From Baffinella frigidus (Eukaryota > Cryptophyceae > Cryptomonadales > Baffinellaceae), in NCBI GenBank assembly GCA_026770585.1, contig MU646418.1, positions 467,625 through 478,327 of the forward strand: DNA of 10,703 nucleotides, given 5' to 3'. The translations under genes were made by a program, and so were the position numbers. A model generated the notes under the pieces. That model saw nothing but the letters and a program-made list of their open reading frames with translations. It did no database searches and was not told the origin of the DNA. Positions 9,170 to 10,703 of the stretch are shown here, one piece after another (the first letter of the stretch is position 1; every line of letters starts with the position of its first letter).

Positions 9170-9309
9170 GTGGCTCAAATAGTGCTCTGGAACATAAGTT
9201 CCAAAAGTCGATTGTGTACCGAAAATACGTCAAAAAGTGACACGCCCCCCCCAGATCGGGGGGTCTGGCAAGGCACATCGAAAATGTTCCAGAGCACTAT
9301 TTGAGCCAC
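9170..9309. mobile_element. 140-bp element with perfect 25-bp inverted ends (MITE-like)
   Basis: The left end starts GTGGCTCAAATAGTGCTCTG and continues GAACA; the right end is its exact reverse complement. The interior has a short CCCCCCAGATCGGGGGG hairpin and no coding capacity. No target duplication is seen. Perfect ends suggest a fairly recent insertion or ongoing homogenisation. Confidence 0.88.
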
Positions 9310-9480
9310 CCCCAAGAGCTAGTGGTAGGACTCGCACACCTCTGTGAAGGTTGGCCAGTGCTGACCAGTGCTGGGAGGAGCGCACACTCACCATGCACAT
9401 CTAATTTACCAGTTGGGTTGATTGCTTCCATACCAATTCAACCCGAACTGCGCTGACTCGGGGAGATGCGCGGCATGGGA

Positions 9481-9850
9481 GTTCCGACGCCGCAGCCAAG
9501 GGAGGAGGGGGTGGGGGGTAGGGCCTAAACCCTGAACGCTAAGGAGCGGGAGGAGAGAACCGACGCCGCAGACAGCGAGGCGCCGGCTAAGTGTAGGGCC
9601 TAACACTAAACTGTAAGGGGCGGGAGGGGGGAACCGCCGCACGCCACAGACAGGGGGGGAGGGGGGGGTGTAGGGCCTACACGCTAAACTCTTAAGGGGT
9701 TTAGGGTTGCGGGGGGGAGAACCGACGCCGCAGACAGGCAGGCGCGTGCTTAGCGTAGAGTTTAGCCTAAACTATGGCCTAAACACTAACATCGAAGGGG
9801 CGAGAGGGGGGAGGGGAGAACCGACGCCGCAGAAAGCGAGAGCGATGCGC
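9481..9850. repeat. Satellite of roughly 75-100 bp units around ACCGACGCCGCAGA
   Basis: Five units start near 9482, 9558, 9631, 9719 and 9819. Most carry GAACCGACGCCGCAG, a GTAGGGCCTA-type block with CTAAAC, and AAGGGGCGGGAGG. The CTAAAC parts resemble degenerate telomere units on the plus strand. Confidence 0.82.
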
Positions 9851-9922
9851 GCGATTGTCGGGCGTTGCGGGCCGGATCCTCTGCGCCTGCACGCTCATCC
9901 GGAACAATCATTTAATAACTGG

Positions 9923-10017
9923 ATTTGGGCAATTCATGTAATTTGTGCTTTGCTATTACCAAGTGCTTTACTATTACCAGTATCAGCCTTCTGTGAAGTA
10001 AATTCCGTTGCCCAAAT
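9923..10017. repeat. AT-rich segment with inverted ends and an 18-bp tandem pair
   Basis: ATTTGGGCAA at 9923-9932 is inverted as TTGCCCAAAT at 10008-10017. Between them GTGCTTTGCTATTACCAA is followed by GTGCTTTACTATTACCAG. The AT-richness contrasts with the GC-rich satellite beside it, so it could be a small insertion. Confidence 0.65.
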
Positions 10018-10066
10018 TCGTTTAATTAGATTATATCCCTGGATTAACACCACAGAGCATACGCGA

Positions 10067-10419
10067 CCACTCAGGGATGTCCGGCCTTGATTGCTACCAA
10101 GGTGCATCCACGCCTGCACACCAAGAGAGAGTAGAGACTTTTATTGAACGTATTGGCGTCGGACCATAAACGTAAGGCGTCTAGAGAGGGCTCAAAGTAA
10201 GTGCACTGCCAGCCGTGAAATTTTGTCCTAAGTTCACTAAGGTAACTGCCCCTGTAGCTACAGCCTTAAGTCAGTATTGTGGGTCCCAGACCCATTGTTG
10301 TGTTTCAAAAGGGTCTTTACTACACCCCTGAAATATTCTGGCTGGCAGTGAAGTGTCTCTACACAGAAGATGCGCTCCCACTCAGGGATGGACGACCTTG
10401 ATGAGTAGCAAGGTATCCC
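10067..10419. repeat. 42-bp direct repeats about 270 bp apart
   Basis: The copies at 10067-10108 and 10378-10419 share CCACTCAGGGATG, CCTTGAT and CAAGGT. Each copy can form a small ACCTTG/CAAGGT hairpin. They flank the inverted-repeat element at 10204-10350 at a distance. Confidence 0.78.
10204..10350. mobile_element. 147-bp inverted-repeat element with 5-bp target duplication
   Basis: Ends CACTGCCAGCC and GGCTGGCAGTG are exact inverted repeats. AAGTG lies immediately outside both ends (10199-10203 and 10351-10355), a likely target site duplication. There is an internal CTGTAGCTACAG palindrome and no coding capacity. It fits a non-autonomous DNA transposon; no superfamily assignment is made. 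Confidence 0.8.
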
Positions 10420-10459
10420 AGAGATCTCTTCAGGTCGAACCCGTTATCCCCAAGTCCCG

Positions 10460-10570
10460 ACACTAAACCCTACACCCTGAACCCCAATCCCTGCACCCTG
10501 AAACCCAATCCCTAACCCCTAACACCTGACCCCGAAACCCTGACTCCGAAACCCTAAAACCAAACCATTT
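10460..10570. repeat. Diverged 7-bp array, C-rich on the plus strand
   Basis: Units such as CCTGAAC, CCCAATC, CCTGACC and CCGAAAC keep a 7-base period with varying bases. Orientation is opposite to the arrays inside the gene's introns. The remaining 10570-10703 shows nothing recognisable. Confidence 0.82.
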
Positions 10571-10703
10571 AAGCCCCCAAAGTAAACCATGGTTCCACCT
10601 ACCTTACAAAACAAAGCAGCTGTATGAGGGAGCAAGGTTCGGATCGGGTGCCACGAGACGAGGAGTGACCCGAGCGAAGGGGGGAGGGAGCGAGAGCGGA
10701 GGG

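Noticed and set aside
9707-10090. 127-codon plus-strand ORF
   Set aside because: It spans the GC-rich satellite and an AT-rich insert with no consistent coding character.
1-10703. tRNA or rRNA genes
   Set aside because: I saw no cloverleaf with the conserved T-loop and no rRNA core segments on either strand by eye; a covariance-model scan would be decisive.

Overview
The window looks like nuclear DNA of a eukaryote, most likely a green alga (inference). It has no long coding ORF. It does hold a gene split into very small exons with GT-AG junctions, plant/green-algal-type TTTAGGG arrays, and many microsatellites, minisatellites and short inverted-repeat elements. GC is generally high, with a few AT-rich islands. 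A prasinophyte with repeat-rich introns would fit, but the sequence alone does not fix the species.

The one gene I can support is an NPC1-like sterol transporter (Niemann-Pick C1 family, RND superfamily with a sterol-sensing domain) on the minus strand. I pieced it together from nine short exons between 8212 and 268: 8212-8133, 7128-7019, 5138-5094, 4585-4520, 3824-3780, 3143-3045, 1647-1590, 1108-1022 and 315-268. A tenth is possible at 2138-2070. In order they give the middle of the protein: sterol-sensing membrane segments (with the hallmark GVDNIFIL, VGPSI and MPAV stretches), the transmembrane segment after that domain, and the start of the next lumenal domain (LPTDSFLVDYF, then VGPP). 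The N-terminal exons (above 8212) and the C-terminal exons (below 268) were not found; the C-terminal part should lie beyond position 1.

The introns are the unusual part. Most contain damaged partial copies of the neighbouring exon edges, often with the splice site still attached. Most introns are also bounded by AG|GT at both ends. A repeat starting with GTAAGGGTGGACACCC lies at three minus-strand donor-like positions and once on the plus strand, which resembles introner-type or duplication-driven intron gain. Arrays of many different motifs, all with a 7-bp period, fill several introns and put CCCTAAA-like sequence on the coding strand just upstream of acceptors.

By region: 1-1110 holds two NPC1 exons plus 11-bp and about 20-bp minisatellites. 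1130-2540 holds one exon, a possible exon, a large telomere-like array and minisatellites. 2540-3130 is a tandem duplication of about 300 bp containing GAA tracts and an exon end. 3140-3780 alternates exon-start copies with telomere-like arrays. 3780-5270 holds three exons, a 141-bp inverted-repeat element and 7-bp arrays. 5270-6800 is gene-poor intron with a foldback element, a GA microsatellite and a diverged repeat family. 6800-8220 holds two exons and most of their partial copies. 8220-10703 has no recognised exon, only repeats, two further inverted-repeat elements and a GC-rich satellite.
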